From Rhodococcoides fascians A44A (GTDB lineage Bacteria; Actinomycetota; Actinomycetes; Mycobacteriales; Mycobacteriaceae), in NCBI RefSeq assembly GCF_000760735.1, contig NZ_JMEX01000004.1:567489-631488 (forward strand): a stretch of DNA of 64,000 nucleotides, in the 5' to 3' direction. A model generated the notes under the pieces. That model saw only the letters and a program-made list of their open reading frames with translations, was not told the DNA's origin and did no database searches. A program made the translations under genes and the position numbers. Positions 46,132 through 58,200 of this stretch are shown piece by piece (within the stretch, counting starts at the first letter, position 1; each line of letters begins with the position of its first letter).

Positions 46132-48180
46132 GTGCCGAAGACCGAACTCCCCACCGTGCCCGCCCTGCTGAAGGTCGCGGTACACGCTCTCGGGGGCAAG
46201 GAAAGAAGCAACCAGCTCACCATGGCGTCGGCTGTCGCGCATTCCATCGACACCGGTCAGCACCTTGCTGTTCAGGCCGGTACCGGCACCGGTAAGTCGC
46301 TCGCGTACCTGGTTCCGAGCATCAGGCACGCCGTCGAGTCGGGCCGCACTGTCGTGGTGTCCACCGCAACGATCGCACTGCAACGTCAGCTCGTGGATCG
46401 CGACCTACCGCGCCTCGCCGACGCACTGACCGGCGCTATCGGCCGGCGGCCGAAGTTCGCGATCCTCAAGGGCCGCAACAACTACCTGTGCATGAACAAG
46501 ATCCACTCCGGTGCGTCCGAGGAGGCGCCGGAAGCCGAATTGTTCGACGCTTTCGCCGTGTCCCGGCTCGGCCGCGAGGTCGTGCGTCTGACCAAGTGGT
46601 CGTCGGACACCGAGACCGGTGACCGCGACGACGTCGTGCCCGGAGTCAGCGATCAGGCGTGGCGGCAGGTCAGCGTCACCGCCCGCGAATGCCTCGGCAA
46701 GTCGCGCTGTCCCGTCGGTGAGGACTGCTTTGCCGAGCGGGCTCGCGCCGAGGCCGCACAGGTCGACGTCGTGGTCACCAATCACGCACTCCTCGCAATC
46801 GACGCCATCACCGGTATTCAAATCCTCCCCGAGCACGATGTGGTGGTCATCGACGAGGCGCACGAGCTCGTGGACCGCGTCACCGGCGTTGCCACGTCGG
46901 AATTGTCGGCGGCGACCGTCACCGCAGCTGCTCGGCGCTGCAGCAAGTTGATCGAAGAGGAGATCGTCGACGCACTCGACGGCGCGGCCGAGAACTGGGG
47001 TGCGGTCCTGGACGATCTACCTCCCGGCAGGTGGGCAGCGCTTCCCGACGACGTGGCCCCGGCGCTGGCGTCGATCAGGGATTCCGCGTGGGCGGTGCGC
47101 ACGGCGATCGGTCCGCAGAAGCCCGGGATGGCGGCAACGGACCCGGAGGCAGCTGCCGCACGCAATGCGGCGCTCGTCGCGGTCGACGAGGTTCACGACA
47201 GTGCCGTGCGGGTTCTCGAGGCATTCGACGAGCCCGACCCCGCCAAGCGTAAGGATGTCGTCTGGCACGCCGTCGACGACTTCCGGGGGAACGTCAAACG
47301 CACGGTCCGGATGGCTCCGCTGTCGGTCGGCGGCCTGTTGCGTTCACGGTTGTTCGCGGAGTCGACGGTCGTCCTCACCTCGGCGACCCTGACGGTCGGC
47401 GGATCGTTCGACGGCCTGGCCGTGAACTGGGGTCTGCCTGCGGAGAACACGGGTCGAAGCGACACCGCCACCGCGTCCGGCATCGAGCCGCCGTCGGACA
47501 CAGCGTCGTTCCACTGGAATTCGCTCGATGTCGGATCACCGTTCGACCACGCCAAATCAGGCATTCTCTACGTGGCCGAGCATCTTCCGGCGCCCGGCCG
47601 CGACGGGCTGTCTCCGCTGTACCTCGACGAGATCGAGAAGTTGGTCAGTGCGGCGGGAGGCCGGACGCTCGGCCTGTTCTCCTCGATGCGTGCGGCGAAA
47701 GCCGCAGCCGAGGCGATGCGTGAACGGCTGGACACTCCGATTTTGTGTCAGGGCGACGACGCGACCGGAGCTCTGGTGGACAAGTTCGCGGCCGACGAGG
47801 CCACGTCACTGTTCGGCACTCTGTCTCTGTGGCAGGGCGTCGACGTGCCGGGCCCGTCGCTGAGCTTGGTGATTCTGGATCGCATCCCGTTTCCGCGGCC
47901 CGACGACCCACTTCTCGTCGCGAGGCAACAGGCCGTCCAATCGCGTGGGGGAAACGGATTCCTCGCGGTTGCGGCAAATCATGCGGCCCTTCTCCTGGCG
48001 CAGGGCGTCGGCCGATTGCTCCGCAGCGTCGACGACCGCGGGGTCGTCGCCATGCTCGATTCGCGGCTGGCGACGGCCCGCTACGGCGGCTACCTGCGTG
48101 CCTCACTGCCTCCGTTCTGGGAGACGTCGGACCCGGAGGTCGTGCGCAAAGCTCTCACCCGTCTCGCAGGCAAGAGTTAG
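46132..48180 (+). CDS. dinG: ATP-dependent helicase DinG (Fe-S, XPD-like)
   Basis: The 682 aa 5'-to-3' DNA helicase has Walker A AVQAGTGTGKSLAYL (about 47), four Fe-S cysteines (YLCMN, RECLG, RCPVG, DCFAE, about 120-205), DEAH box VVVIDEAHEL near 240, and late motifs SLWQGVDVPG and GVGRLLRS. GTG at 46132 gives MPKTELPTVPALL. Its 3' end overlaps the convergent glgP end by four bases. Confidence 0.92.
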   Translation: MPKTELPTVPALLKVAVHALGGKERSNQLTMASAVAHSIDTGQHLAVQAGTGTGKSLAYLVPSIRHAVESGRTVVVSTATIALQRQLVDRDLPRLADALTGAIGRRPKFAILKGRNNYLCMNKIHSGASEEAPEAELFDAFAVSRLGREVVRLTKWSSDTETGDRDDVVPGVSDQAWRQVSVTARECLGKSRCPVGEDCFAERARAEAAQVDVVVTNHALLAIDAITGIQILPEHDVVVIDEAHELVDRVTGVATSELSAATVTAAARRCSKLIEEEIVDALDGAAENWGAVLDDLPPGRWAALPDDVAPALASIRDSAWAVRTAIGPQKPGMAATDPEAAAARNAALVAVDEVHDSAVRVLEAFDEPDPAKRKDVVWHAVDDFRGNVKRTVRMAPLSVGGLLRSRLFAESTVVLTSATLTVGGSFDGLAVNWGLPAENTGRSDTATASGIEPPSDTASFHWNSLDVGSPFDHAKSGILYVAEHLPAPGRDGLSPLYLDEIEKLVSAAGGRTLGLFSSMRAAKAAAEAMRERLDTPILCQGDDATGALVDKFAADEATSLFGTLSLWQGVDVPGPSLSLVILDRIPFPRPDDPLLVARQQAVQSRGGNGFLAVAANHAALLLAQGVGRLLRSVDDRGVVAMLDSRLATARYGGYLRASLPPFWETSDPEVVRKALTRLAGKS

Positions 48181-50759
48181 GACACCGGCATCTTGACCAG
48201 GCCGAGCTCGGCGTCTCCCGCGAACAGATCGTGGTGCGGTAGCACTCGTACCGTGTAGCCGACGGCCCCGCTGACCGGTAGCGCGGTGTCGGTCACGAAA
48301 ACCTCACCGAGCGAGTCGGTTCCGGCATGACTCATCGCGACGGTCCGGGTGTCGGTCAGGTTCTCGTTCTCGTCGACCCGACCGAGCACCGCCTGAACCG
48401 ACACGTCACCGGCGGACAGGCCACCCAGCCGAACGTAGGCACGCAACGTGAGCTTGGCGCCGATGACGGGGGTATCCGGCAAGCCTTCACTGTCGACCTG
48501 CACGACTTCCACCGACTGCCACGACGATTCGACGCGGTTCCGGTAGGCCGCGACGTCTTTCGCCCCGGCGTACTCCTTGGCATCGACTGCACGCGCCGCC
48601 TCGGCCGCGGGTGCGTACAGACCGAGGGTGTAATCGCGGACCATGCGCGATGCCAGCACCTTCGGACCCAGATGTTCGAGCGTGTGCCGGACCATTTCGA
48701 TCCACCGCGTCGGGACCCCGTCGGTGCGATCGTAGAACTTCGGCAGCACAGCTTGTTCCAGCAGTTCGTAGAGTGCAGCAGCTTCCAGGTCGTCACGACG
48801 GCTCTCGTCGGCCATCCCGTCCGCCGTCGGGATCGCCCACCCGTTCTCGCCGTCGTACATCTCGTCCCACCATCCGTCTCGGATGGACAGATTCAGTCCA
48901 CCGTTGAGAGCGGACTTCATGCCGGACGTCCCGCATGCTTCGAGGGGACGCAGTGGATTGTTCAGCCACACATCGCATCCCCAGTACAGGTAGCGTGCCA
49001 TCGACATGTCGTAGTCGGGCAGGAACACGATGCGATGCCGCACGTCGGCTTCGTCGGCGAACCGGACGATCTGCTGAATCAACGCCTTGCCACCGTCGTC
49101 GGCGGGATGGGACTTGCCGGCTACCACCAACTGAACGGGACGCTCGGGATCGAGAAGCAGACGCTTCAGACGCTCCGGTTCCCGAAGCATCAACGTCAAA
49201 CGCTTGTAGGTCGGTACCCGTCGCGCGAAGCCGACAGTGAGCACGTCGGGATCGAACACCGTTGCAGTCCAACCCAGTTCGGCCTCCGTCGATCCACGCT
49301 CGAGAGCCGAGCGGCGCACCCGCCGTCGGACCTCGTCGACCAACCTGCCGCGCAGTTCGTTTCTCGTCGACCACAGCCTCGCCGACGGGACCGTGTGCAG
49401 TTGTTCCCAGCCGCGCGCCTCCTCCAACGCTTCTGCTCCGACGACCTCGTGTGCCAGATCGAGCCACTCGCGCGCCGCCCAGGTCGGGGCGTGCACACCG
49501 TTGGTGACCGAACCGATCGGCACTTCGGCGCTGTCGAATCCGCGCCACAGGTCGCTGAACATCTCGCGACTGACGATGCCGTGCAGTTTCGAGACGCCGT
49601 TGGCGCGTTGCCCGAGACGCAGCCCCATGTGGGCCATGTTGAACACGGACCTGTCGTTCTCCGCGCCCAACGCCAGAATGCGCTCCAGCGGAAGACCAGG
49701 GAGCAGCGAGGAGTCGGACGAGCCGTCCTGGGCACCGAAGTAGTGGCGGACCAGGTCGGCTGGAAAACGGTCGATGCCTGCAGGGACCGGGGTGTGGGTG
49801 GTGAACACCGTTCCCGAACGCACCGATGCCAACGCGGAATCGAAGTCCAGTCCCTTCGAGGTGACGAGTTCTCGAATGCGCTCGGCGCCGAGGAAGCCGG
49901 CGTGCCCCTCGTTCATGTGAAACACTTCCGGGTCCGGCAGGCCGTATTCGTGCGTGTACGCGCGGACGGCTCGAACCCCGCCGATTCCAGCAAGGATCTC
50001 CTGTTTGATGCGGTGGTCCTGGTCGCCGCCGTAGAGCCTATCGGTCACGCCGCGAAGCTCAGGATCGTTGTCCGGGATGTCGGAGTCGAGCAGCAACAGC
50101 GGCACCCGTCCGACCTGCGCGATCCACACCCGTGCCCGCAACACCCGCGATCCGGGCATCGCGACGTGGATGAGGACGGGAACGCCCGACGCGTCGGCGA
50201 GAATGCGAAGCGGAAGCCCCTGCGGATCGAGCGAGGGATACCTCTCTGCCTGCCAACCGTCTGCGGTCAGAGACTGACGAAAGTAGCCGGAGCGGTAGAG
50301 CAGACCGACGCCGATCAACGGCAGACCCAGATCCGACGCCGCCTTGAGGTGGTCGCCGGCGAGGATGCCGAGACCGCCGGAGTAGTTGGGAAGGACCTCG
50401 CTGACGCCGAACTCCATCGAGAAATACGCAATTCCCGACGGCAGTGACCGTCCAGCCTCCGTGTTCTTCTGATACCAGAGCGGGCGGGCCAGGTATCCGC
50501 GAAGATCGGCTGCCAGGTTGTCCAGCTTTCCAGTGAACTCGTCGCTCCCGGCCAGTTCCTCCAGCCGCGACGGCGCGACGGCACCGAGCAACGCGATCGG
50601 GTCTCGCTCCGTGCTCGCCCACAGTTGCGGATCGATTTCCTCGAACAGCTCCTGGGTGGGCGCGTGCCACGACCAGCGGAGGTTTGTCGAGAGTTCCTCG
50701 AGGGCATGCAAGCGCTCGGGCAGGTGGGCTCGGACAGTGAACCGACGCAAAGCTTTCAC
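48177..50759 (-). CDS. glgP: Alpha-glucan (maltodextrin/glycogen) phosphorylase
   Basis: The 860 aa enzyme uses phosphate to release glucose-1-phosphate from alpha-1,4-glucan. Pyridoxal-phosphate text is clear: NNPLRPLEACGTSGMKSALN. Earlier segments AYFSMEFGVSEVLPNYSGGL and EVFHMNEGHAGFLG are typical of the actinobacterial glgP family. GTG at 50759 gives VKALRRFTVRAHLPERL, identical in start to the mycobacterial protein; six extra residues are possible. It is divergent from glgE. Confidence 0.93.
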   Translation of the reverse strand: MKALRRFTVRAHLPERLHALEELSTNLRWSWHAPTQELFEEIDPQLWASTERDPIALLGAVAPSRLEELAGSDEFTGKLDNLAADLRGYLARPLWYQKNTEAGRSLPSGIAYFSMEFGVSEVLPNYSGGLGILAGDHLKAASDLGLPLIGVGLLYRSGYFRQSLTADGWQAERYPSLDPQGLPLRILADASGVPVLIHVAMPGSRVLRARVWIAQVGRVPLLLLDSDIPDNDPELRGVTDRLYGGDQDHRIKQEILAGIGGVRAVRAYTHEYGLPDPEVFHMNEGHAGFLGAERIRELVTSKGLDFDSALASVRSGTVFTTHTPVPAGIDRFPADLVRHYFGAQDGSSDSSLLPGLPLERILALGAENDRSVFNMAHMGLRLGQRANGVSKLHGIVSREMFSDLWRGFDSAEVPIGSVTNGVHAPTWAAREWLDLAHEVVGAEALEEARGWEQLHTVPSARLWSTRNELRGRLVDEVRRRVRRSALERGSTEAELGWTATVFDPDVLTVGFARRVPTYKRLTLMLREPERLKRLLLDPERPVQLVVAGKSHPADDGGKALIQQIVRFADEADVRHRIVFLPDYDMSMARYLYWGCDVWLNNPLRPLEACGTSGMKSALNGGLNLSIRDGWWDEMYDGENGWAIPTADGMADESRRDDLEAAALYELLEQAVLPKFYDRTDGVPTRWIEMVRHTLEHLGPKVLASRMVRDYTLGLYAPAAEAARAVDAKEYAGAKDVAAYRNRVESSWQSVEVVQVDSEGLPDTPVIGAKLTLRAYVRLGGLSAGDVSVQAVLGRVDENENLTDTRTVAMSHAGTDSLGEVFVTDTALPVSGAVGYTVRVLPHHDLFAGDAELGLVKMPVS

Positions 50760-50933
50760 GAGCGAAACCCTACCCACCGTCGACCGCGTGGTGCACCGAC
50801 TTGCCGATCTGTCTCCGACACCGGCGCAGCCAGCGCGACTGCACTACGGTTGACACCGAGCACGCCGACAGCGAAGTGACCCGGGCTCTCGCCTCACCGC
50901 GAGGAGTCCTCGAAGCGAAGAACGGAGCGTGAA

Positions 50934-52943
<2,010 letters not shown>

Positions 52944-52953
52944 GTCGAACACC

Positions 52954-55149
52954 TTGAGCGAGAACCAGAGCACCACCGACACGGCAGCACCCAGCGCCAA
53001 CGACCTGGAGTTGTTGGCGAAGGGCACGCACTACAACCCACACTCGGTGCTCGGAGCGCACCCCGCACCGGGCGGGACCGCGATCCGCGCTCTGAAGCCG
53101 AACGCGGATTCCGTCGTCGCGCGGATCGGTGGTACCGACTACCCGCTGACACACGTCGCGCACGGCGTGTTCTCGGGCCTGGTCCCGTTCGAGGATCTGA
53201 TGGACTACCGGCTGGTCACGACGTGGCCGGGCGGGCATGTCTCGGTGGCCGCCGACGGCTATCGGTTCCTGCCGACCCTGGGCGAACTGGATCTGCATCT
53301 GTTCGGCGAGGGACGGCACGAAAGGCTCTGGGACATCCTGGGAGCCCATCGACAGAACTACACCACTCCCGACGGCGACGTCAGTGGTGTGTCGTTCGCG
53401 GTGTGGGCCCCAGCCGCGTCCGGGGTCACCGTCATCGGCGACTTCGACGGCTGGAGCGGTCGCAGCTTCCCGATGCGCGCTCTCGGGTCCACCGGCGTCT
53501 GGGAACTGTTCGTCCCGGACCTGCAGCCGGGTGCGATCTACAAGTACCGCATCCACGGCTCGGACGGAGTCACCCGGGACAAGGCCGACCCGATGGCGTT
53601 CGCCACCGAGGTTCCGCCTGCCACCGCGTCGGTCGTCTCGAGCTCGGAGTTCGAGTGGACGGACGACGCCTGGCTCGACACCCGTGCAGGCATCGAGCCC
53701 ACCGCGGCACCGATGAGTGTCTACGAGGTGCACCTGGCGTCGTGGCGTCAGGGCCTCGGTTATCGCGAAGTCGCGCATCAGCTCGCGGATTACGTCATCG
53801 AGACCGGCTTCACGCACGTCGAACTGCTTCCCGTGGCGGAACATCCGTTCGGTGGGTCGTGGGGTTACCAGGTCACGTCCTACTACGCTCCGACATCCCG
53901 TTTCGGCAGCCCCGACGATTTTCGCTACTTCGTCGATCACCTGCACGAGCGAGGCATCGGCGTCATCGTCGACTGGGTGCCGGCGCATTTCCCCAAGGAC
54001 GAATGGGCGCTGGCCCGGTTCGACGGTGGCCCGTTGTACGAGCACGGCGATCCCAAGCGCGGCGAGCAGCTCGACTGGGGCACATTGGTTTTCGATTTCG
54101 GCCGACGCGAGGTCCGCAACTTCCTCGTCGCGAACGCCTTGTTTTGGCTCGACGAGTTCCACATCGACGGACTCCGCGTCGACGCCGTCGCGTCGATGCT
54201 CTACCTGGACTACTCGCGCCCCGAGGGCGGGTGGACCCCCAACATTCACGGTGGCCGCGAGAACCTCGAAGCGGTCTCGTTCCTGCAGGAGATGAACGCG
54301 ACCGTACACAAGAAGTTCCAGGGAGTCGTGACCGTCGCCGAGGAGTCGACGGCCTGGCCGGGCGTCACTCGTCCGACGAATGTCGGCGGCTTGGGCTTCA
54401 ACATGAAGTGGAACATGGGGTGGATGCACGACACGCTCGGATTCCTCGGGCGTGATCCGATCCACCGGACGTACCACCACCACGAGATCACGTTCTCGCT
54501 CGTGTATGCGTGGAGCGAGAACTACCTGCTGCCGATCAGTCACGACGAAGTGGTGCACGGCAAGGGTACGTTGTGGACGCGTATGCCCGGCGACGATCAC
54601 GCGAAGGCGGCCGGTCTGCGCGGAATGCTGGCCTACATGTGGGCGCATCCGGGCAAGCAACTGCTGTTCATGGGTCAGGAATTCGGCCAGATTCGCGAAT
54701 GGTCGGAAGAACGTGGACTCGACTGGTTCCACCTCGACGACGACGGTCTCCACCGCGGAGTCCTCAACCTGGTCACCGACCTGAACGCGACGTATCGGCA
54801 GCACTCGGCGCTGTGGACCTTGGACACCTCCCCCAGCGGCTACTCCTGGATCGACGCCAACGACACCGAGAACAATGTCCTGAGTTTTCTGCGTTACGGA
54901 TCCGACGGGTCTGTGGTGGCGTGCATCTTCAACTTCTCAGGAGTCGTACGCGGCGACTATCGTGTCGGACTACCGGAACTGGGACGTTGGAGCGAGATCC
55001 TCAACACGGATGCCACCTCGTACGGCGGAAGCGGTGTCGGCAATCTCGGAGAAGTGACGGCAACTTCGCACTCATGGCATGGCCGACCCGCGTCCGCGCA
55101 GGTCGCGCTCCCCGCCAACGGAGCGATCTGGATCAAACTGGAGCGATAG
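52954..55149 (+). CDS. glgB: 1,4-alpha-glucan branching enzyme
   Basis: The 731 aa enzyme makes alpha-1,6 branches on the GlgE product. A double CBM48 N-terminus ([36 protein letters not shown]) precedes the GH13 barrel with nucleophile Asp in [17 protein letters not shown], acid Glu in [12 protein letters not shown] and [18 protein letters not shown] at 52954 ([13 protein letters not shown]) is the only start codon near the glgE stop in this frame. It is followed with no gap by the lipoprotein peptidase gene. Confidence 0.93.
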   Translation: MSENQSTTDTAAPSANDLELLAKGTHYNPHSVLGAHPAPGGTAIRALKPNADSVVARIGGTDYPLTHVAHGVFSGLVPFEDLMDYRLVTTWPGGHVSVAADGYRFLPTLGELDLHLFGEGRHERLWDILGAHRQNYTTPDGDVSGVSFAVWAPAASGVTVIGDFDGWSGRSFPMRALGSTGVWELFVPDLQPGAIYKYRIHGSDGVTRDKADPMAFATEVPPATASVVSSSEFEWTDDAWLDTRAGIEPTAAPMSVYEVHLASWRQGLGYREVAHQLADYVIETGFTHVELLPVAEHPFGGSWGYQVTSYYAPTSRFGSPDDFRYFVDHLHERGIGVIVDWVPAHFPKDEWALARFDGGPLYEHGDPKRGEQLDWGTLVFDFGRREVRNFLVANALFWLDEFHIDGLRVDAVASMLYLDYSRPEGGWTPNIHGGRENLEAVSFLQEMNATVHKKFQGVVTVAEESTAWPGVTRPTNVGGLGFNMKWNMGWMHDTLGFLGRDPIHRTYHHHEITFSLVYAWSENYLLPISHDEVVHGKGTLWTRMPGDDHAKAAGLRGMLAYMWAHPGKQLLFMGQEFGQIREWSEERGLDWFHLDDDGLHRGVLNLVTDLNATYRQHSALWTLDTSPSGYSWIDANDTENNVLSFLRYGSDGSVVACIFNFSGVVRGDYRVGLPELGRWSEILNTDATSYGGSGVGNLGEVTATSHSWHGRPASAQVALPANGAIWIKLER

Positions 55150-56604
55150 ATGAGTCGCGGTCGTACCCGACGCACACTGTGGATGACCGCACTGATCGCA
55201 GCGTCGGCTCTGCTCGCGTCGTGCGCGCAGAGCGTCGACGGCCGCGCGGTGTCGATCTACGACAACCCGTTCACCGTGGCGGGTCTGCCTGTCACCGACG
55301 GTCCCAGTGGTCCGCGCCCCGGCATGACTAACTCCACTCTGCAGGTGACGGGCTCGGAGGGTACCGACTCGGATGTCATCGCGACCAACGCGATCGAGGA
55401 CATCCAGCGGTACTGGACACAGACGTATCCCGACTTGTTCAAGACGGAGTTCACTCCGGTGTCGGAGCTGATTTCGTGGGATGCGAGCGAGGAGGAAGGT
55501 CAGGGAGCACGTTTCTGCGGTTTCCGGACCGGCGGTATCCCCAACGCTGCGTATTGCATGAAGGACGACACGATCGGCTGGGACCGAACAATTCTGTTGC
55601 CTGCACTGATCGACGCCTTCGGCCCCATGGCAGTGGTCATGGTCATCGCTCACGAGTACGGCCATTCGATTCAGCATCAGTCCGGTCTGGTCGGAGAGGA
55701 CACTCCGACCATCGTGGCCGAGCAGCAGGCCGACTGTTTCGCAGGTGCATTCATTCGGCATGTCGCCGAGGACGAGTCGCCGCACTTCACCATCAACACG
55801 TCCGACGGGCTGAACGGCGTGCTCGCCGCGACGGTCGCGGTGCGCGACGTCGACCCCAACGACCCGGATTCGGTGCACGGTTCGGCGTTCGAGCGAGTCA
55901 CCGCTGTACAGCTCGGTTTCACCGACGGCGCGTCTGCATGCGTAGCCATCGACGAGGCGGAGATCGATTCGCGCCGAGCGGATCTGCCACAGAAATTCTC
56001 CGACGCCGACGACGACGGTGAACTGCCGGTGACCGAGGAAACGCTGCAAGCCTTCGTGCGGTCCTTCGAAAGCCTTCTTGCACTTCCGAATCCCCCGACG
56101 GTGTCCTACGACGGCACCGACACCGGCTGCCCGGAAGGAACGTCGACCGAGCCGGTGTCGTACTGCGCATCGAGCAACACCATCGGTGTGGACGTTCCAG
56201 CGCTCGCCGAGCTCGGAACCGCCGAGCGGCCACAGCGCGGTGACGTCATCCCTCTGAACGTCTCCGGCGATTACAGCGCCTATGTGCTGTTCGCTTCCCG
56301 CTACACGCTCGCGGTCCAGAACGCGGCAGGCCAGCCGCTCGACAACCCCCAGACCGCGCTGCGCTCGGCATGCCTGTCCGGAGTGATCACCGCCGGGTTG
56401 AGTTCGGAGAACCCGGAGGCCACCGACCTCGAAGTCTGGCTGTCCCCCGGCGACCTCGACGAGGCCGTGTCCGGTCTCCTCAGTGACGGATTGACGGCAA
56501 GCGACATCAACGGTGTCACCCTCCCGAGCGGCTTCTCGCGTGTCGACGCGTTCCGCTCGGGAGTTCTGTACGGCCAGGACACCTGCAACGCCCGCTACCG
56601 CTGA
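55150..56604 (+). CDS. Lipoprotein with zincin-type neutral metallopeptidase domain
   Basis: The 484 aa protein has a signal sequence ending in a lipobox (TALIAASALLASC, Cys25). The metallopeptidase part has MVIAHEYGHSIQHQSG near residue 178 and a downstream EQQADCFAGAF metal ligand region. Such secreted zinc peptidases are common in mycobacteria and rhodococci. Its ATG follows the glgB stop with no intervening base, a tight coupling without an obvious functional link. Confidence 0.82.
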   Translation: MSRGRTRRTLWMTALIAASALLASCAQSVDGRAVSIYDNPFTVAGLPVTDGPSGPRPGMTNSTLQVTGSEGTDSDVIATNAIEDIQRYWTQTYPDLFKTEFTPVSELISWDASEEEGQGARFCGFRTGGIPNAAYCMKDDTIGWDRTILLPALIDAFGPMAVVMVIAHEYGHSIQHQSGLVGEDTPTIVAEQQADCFAGAFIRHVAEDESPHFTINTSDGLNGVLAATVAVRDVDPNDPDSVHGSAFERVTAVQLGFTDGASACVAIDEAEIDSRRADLPQKFSDADDDGELPVTEETLQAFVRSFESLLALPNPPTVSYDGTDTGCPEGTSTEPVSYCASSNTIGVDVPALAELGTAERPQRGDVIPLNVSGDYSAYVLFASRYTLAVQNAAGQPLDNPQTALRSACLSGVITAGLSSENPEATDLEVWLSPGDLDEAVSGLLSDGLTASDINGVTLPSGFSRVDAFRSGVLYGQDTCNARYR

Positions 56605-56633
56605 GGCCGAACAACCCGGTCAGTACAGCCCGA

Positions 56634-57578
56634 TCAGTACAGGGCGGACGCGAGCTTCCTGCGCGCCGCGACAACAACAGGGTCGGCGGCGTCGAACAGT
56701 TCGAACAGCTCGAGCAGCCGCGTTCGCAACTGAGTTCTCTCGTCACCAGCAGTGCGCTTGACGCCGTCGATGAGACGGCCGAACGCTGCCTCTGGATTCT
56801 GCTGCGACAGTTCGACGTCGGCAGCTTCGATCCGTGCCGCGACATCGGCAGGGTCGGCGTCGGCCTTCGCCACAGCATCGGCGTCGACGTTCTGCACCCG
56901 CGCCAGGAACTTGACCTGCCGCAGCGCAGCTTTGGCGTCGGCGTTCGCAGGCTCGGCAGCGATGATGTCCTCGTACGCCGCGATGGCCTTGTCGAAGTCG
57001 CCCTCGTCGAGGGCCTCTTCGGCCGCCACGAGCCTCGGGTCTTCCGGCTCCGGCTCGTCTTCGATCGGCTCTGCTCCAGGAGGCCCCGTGAGCTTTCCGG
57101 CCGTGGCCTGTTCGATCGCCTCGATCCACTTCCGAAGCTGATCCTCCGGCTGCGATCCCTGGAAGTCAGCGAGGGGCTGTCCACCCGCGACAGCAACGAC
57201 GGTGGGGATCGCCTGCACACCGAACGCCTGCGCGATCTGCGGGTTGGTATCCACGTCGACGCGTGCATGGATCCACCGGCCGCCGGCCTCCAGAGCCAGC
57301 TGTCCAAGCAGACGAGTGAGCGAAACAGACTGCGGCGACCGGGCAGAACCCAGATCGACGACGACCGGCACCTGAGACGATCGGCGCAGAACCTCGTCTT
57401 CGAAAGTGGCGGTCGTCACGTCGACGATCGGAGGCAAACCGCCTTCGGCGACCTCACCAGCCGCCGCAGGTGGCGGCGCCGGACGGTCTTTCAGGGCGGA
57501 CAGATCCACTGCACCGGCGATGGATGCCGGAACAGCTGCTGGCGGACGGGCTGACGAGCGAGAACCGGGACGAGTCAC
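56634..57578 (-). CDS. YbbN/CnoX-like protein: thioredoxin fold without CXXC, plus TPR
   Basis: The 314 aa protein has an N-terminal Ala/Pro-rich linker and a thioredoxin domain (about 50-160: VPVVVDLGSARSPQSVSL, FGVQAIPTVVAVAGGQPLAD). A TPR-like helical domain follows (EEALDEGDFDKAIAAYEDII). The usual active-site Cys pair is replaced by ARSPQS, so it cannot do disulphide exchange and probably acts as a co-chaperone. Rv1324 is the neighbourhood equivalent. ATG at 57578 gives MTRPGSRSSARP. Confidence 0.82.
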   Translation of the reverse strand: MTRPGSRSSARPPAAVPASIAGAVDLSALKDRPAPPPAAAGEVAEGGLPPIVDVTTATFEDEVLRRSSQVPVVVDLGSARSPQSVSLTRLLGQLALEAGGRWIHARVDVDTNPQIAQAFGVQAIPTVVAVAGGQPLADFQGSQPEDQLRKWIEAIEQATAGKLTGPPGAEPIEDEPEPEDPRLVAAEEALDEGDFDKAIAAYEDIIAAEPANADAKAALRQVKFLARVQNVDADAVAKADADPADVAARIEAADVELSQQNPEAAFGRLIDGVKRTAGDERTQLRTRLLELFELFDAADPVVVAARRKLASALY

Positions 57579-57637
57579 GCTCTACAGTTTGTCATCTCAT
57601 CCGCCCGCCCACTACCGCGAAGGTCGTCGCTCCCGCC

Positions 57638-57735
57638 CGGGTCATTCCGCAGGCTCCACTCCACTCCCGCCCAATCCGGGTCATTCCGCAGGCTCCACTC
57701 CCGCCCAACCCGGGTCATTCCGCAGGCTCCACTCC
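57638..57735. repeat. Second locus of the 34-bp intergenic repeat
   Basis: Three copies of CGGGTCATTCCGCAGGCTCC start at 57638, 57677 and 57711; the first spacing is 39 because of a 5-base duplication (ACTCC). The core is the same as at 40996-41097. It fills the gap between a DUF3817 gene and the ybbN-like gene, both minus strand. Confidence 0.85.
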
Positions 57736-58100
57736 TACGCGACGGTCGAGCCCTTACCGAGACCGACGCCCGGTCCACTGAGCTCAGCGAGCTTTCCTGT
57801 CCGCGCTGCCCAGATTTCGAAGACGACCGTGCCGAACGGCGGCACGCTGGCGACTGCGGCGAGAAGTGTCGTGACGACGTTCCAGCGCAGCTTCACCGCC
57901 GTGACGACCGTGACGACCAGGTAGAGGACGAAAACAGCTCCATGAATCGGTCCGAAGATCTTGACGCCGATCTCGTTGCCGTCGGCCGGGATGTACTTGA
58001 ACGCCATTCCGATGAGCAGACCGAGCCACGTGAGGGCCTCCAGGACTGCGACGAAACGGAAGCGCTTGGCGGTCGTGCTCAGGTCGAAGAAGTTCACCAT
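57735..58100 (-). CDS. DUF3817 membrane protein, second copy
   Basis: The 121 aa protein has three helices and the DUF3817 pattern RFRFVAVLEALTWLGLLIGM and GPIHGAVFVLYLVVTVVTAV, similar in layout to the protein at 38379-38726. ATG at 58100 (MVNFFDLSTTAKRF); the frame extends upstream. Its stop falls at the edge of the 34-bp repeats. The function is unknown. Confidence 0.8.
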   Translation of the reverse strand: MVNFFDLSTTAKRFRFVAVLEALTWLGLLIGMAFKYIPADGNEIGVKIFGPIHGAVFVLYLVVTVVTAVKLRWNVVTTLLAAVASVPPFGTVVFEIWAARTGKLAELSGPGVGLGKGSTVA

Positions 58101-58138
58101 GGAAGACCATTGTGCCCGAACTACTACGACACAGCGTA

Positions 58139-58177
58139 GTGGCTCTGATCTCACCCGTAGGTCTTGACCAGAGCCAC
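58139..58177. terminator. Hairpin downstream of the thiolase gene
   Basis: GTGGCTCTG and CAGAGCCAC form a perfect 9-bp stem with a 21-base loop, 23 bases past the thiolase stop on the minus strand. Confidence 0.55.
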
Positions 58178-58200
58178 CATGCTGTGGGCTTACTTTCTCT

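Noticed and set aside
48327..50447. 706-aa plus-strand frame opposite glgP
   Set aside because: The minus frame is a full-length phosphorylase with the pyridoxal site; the plus frame has no domain.
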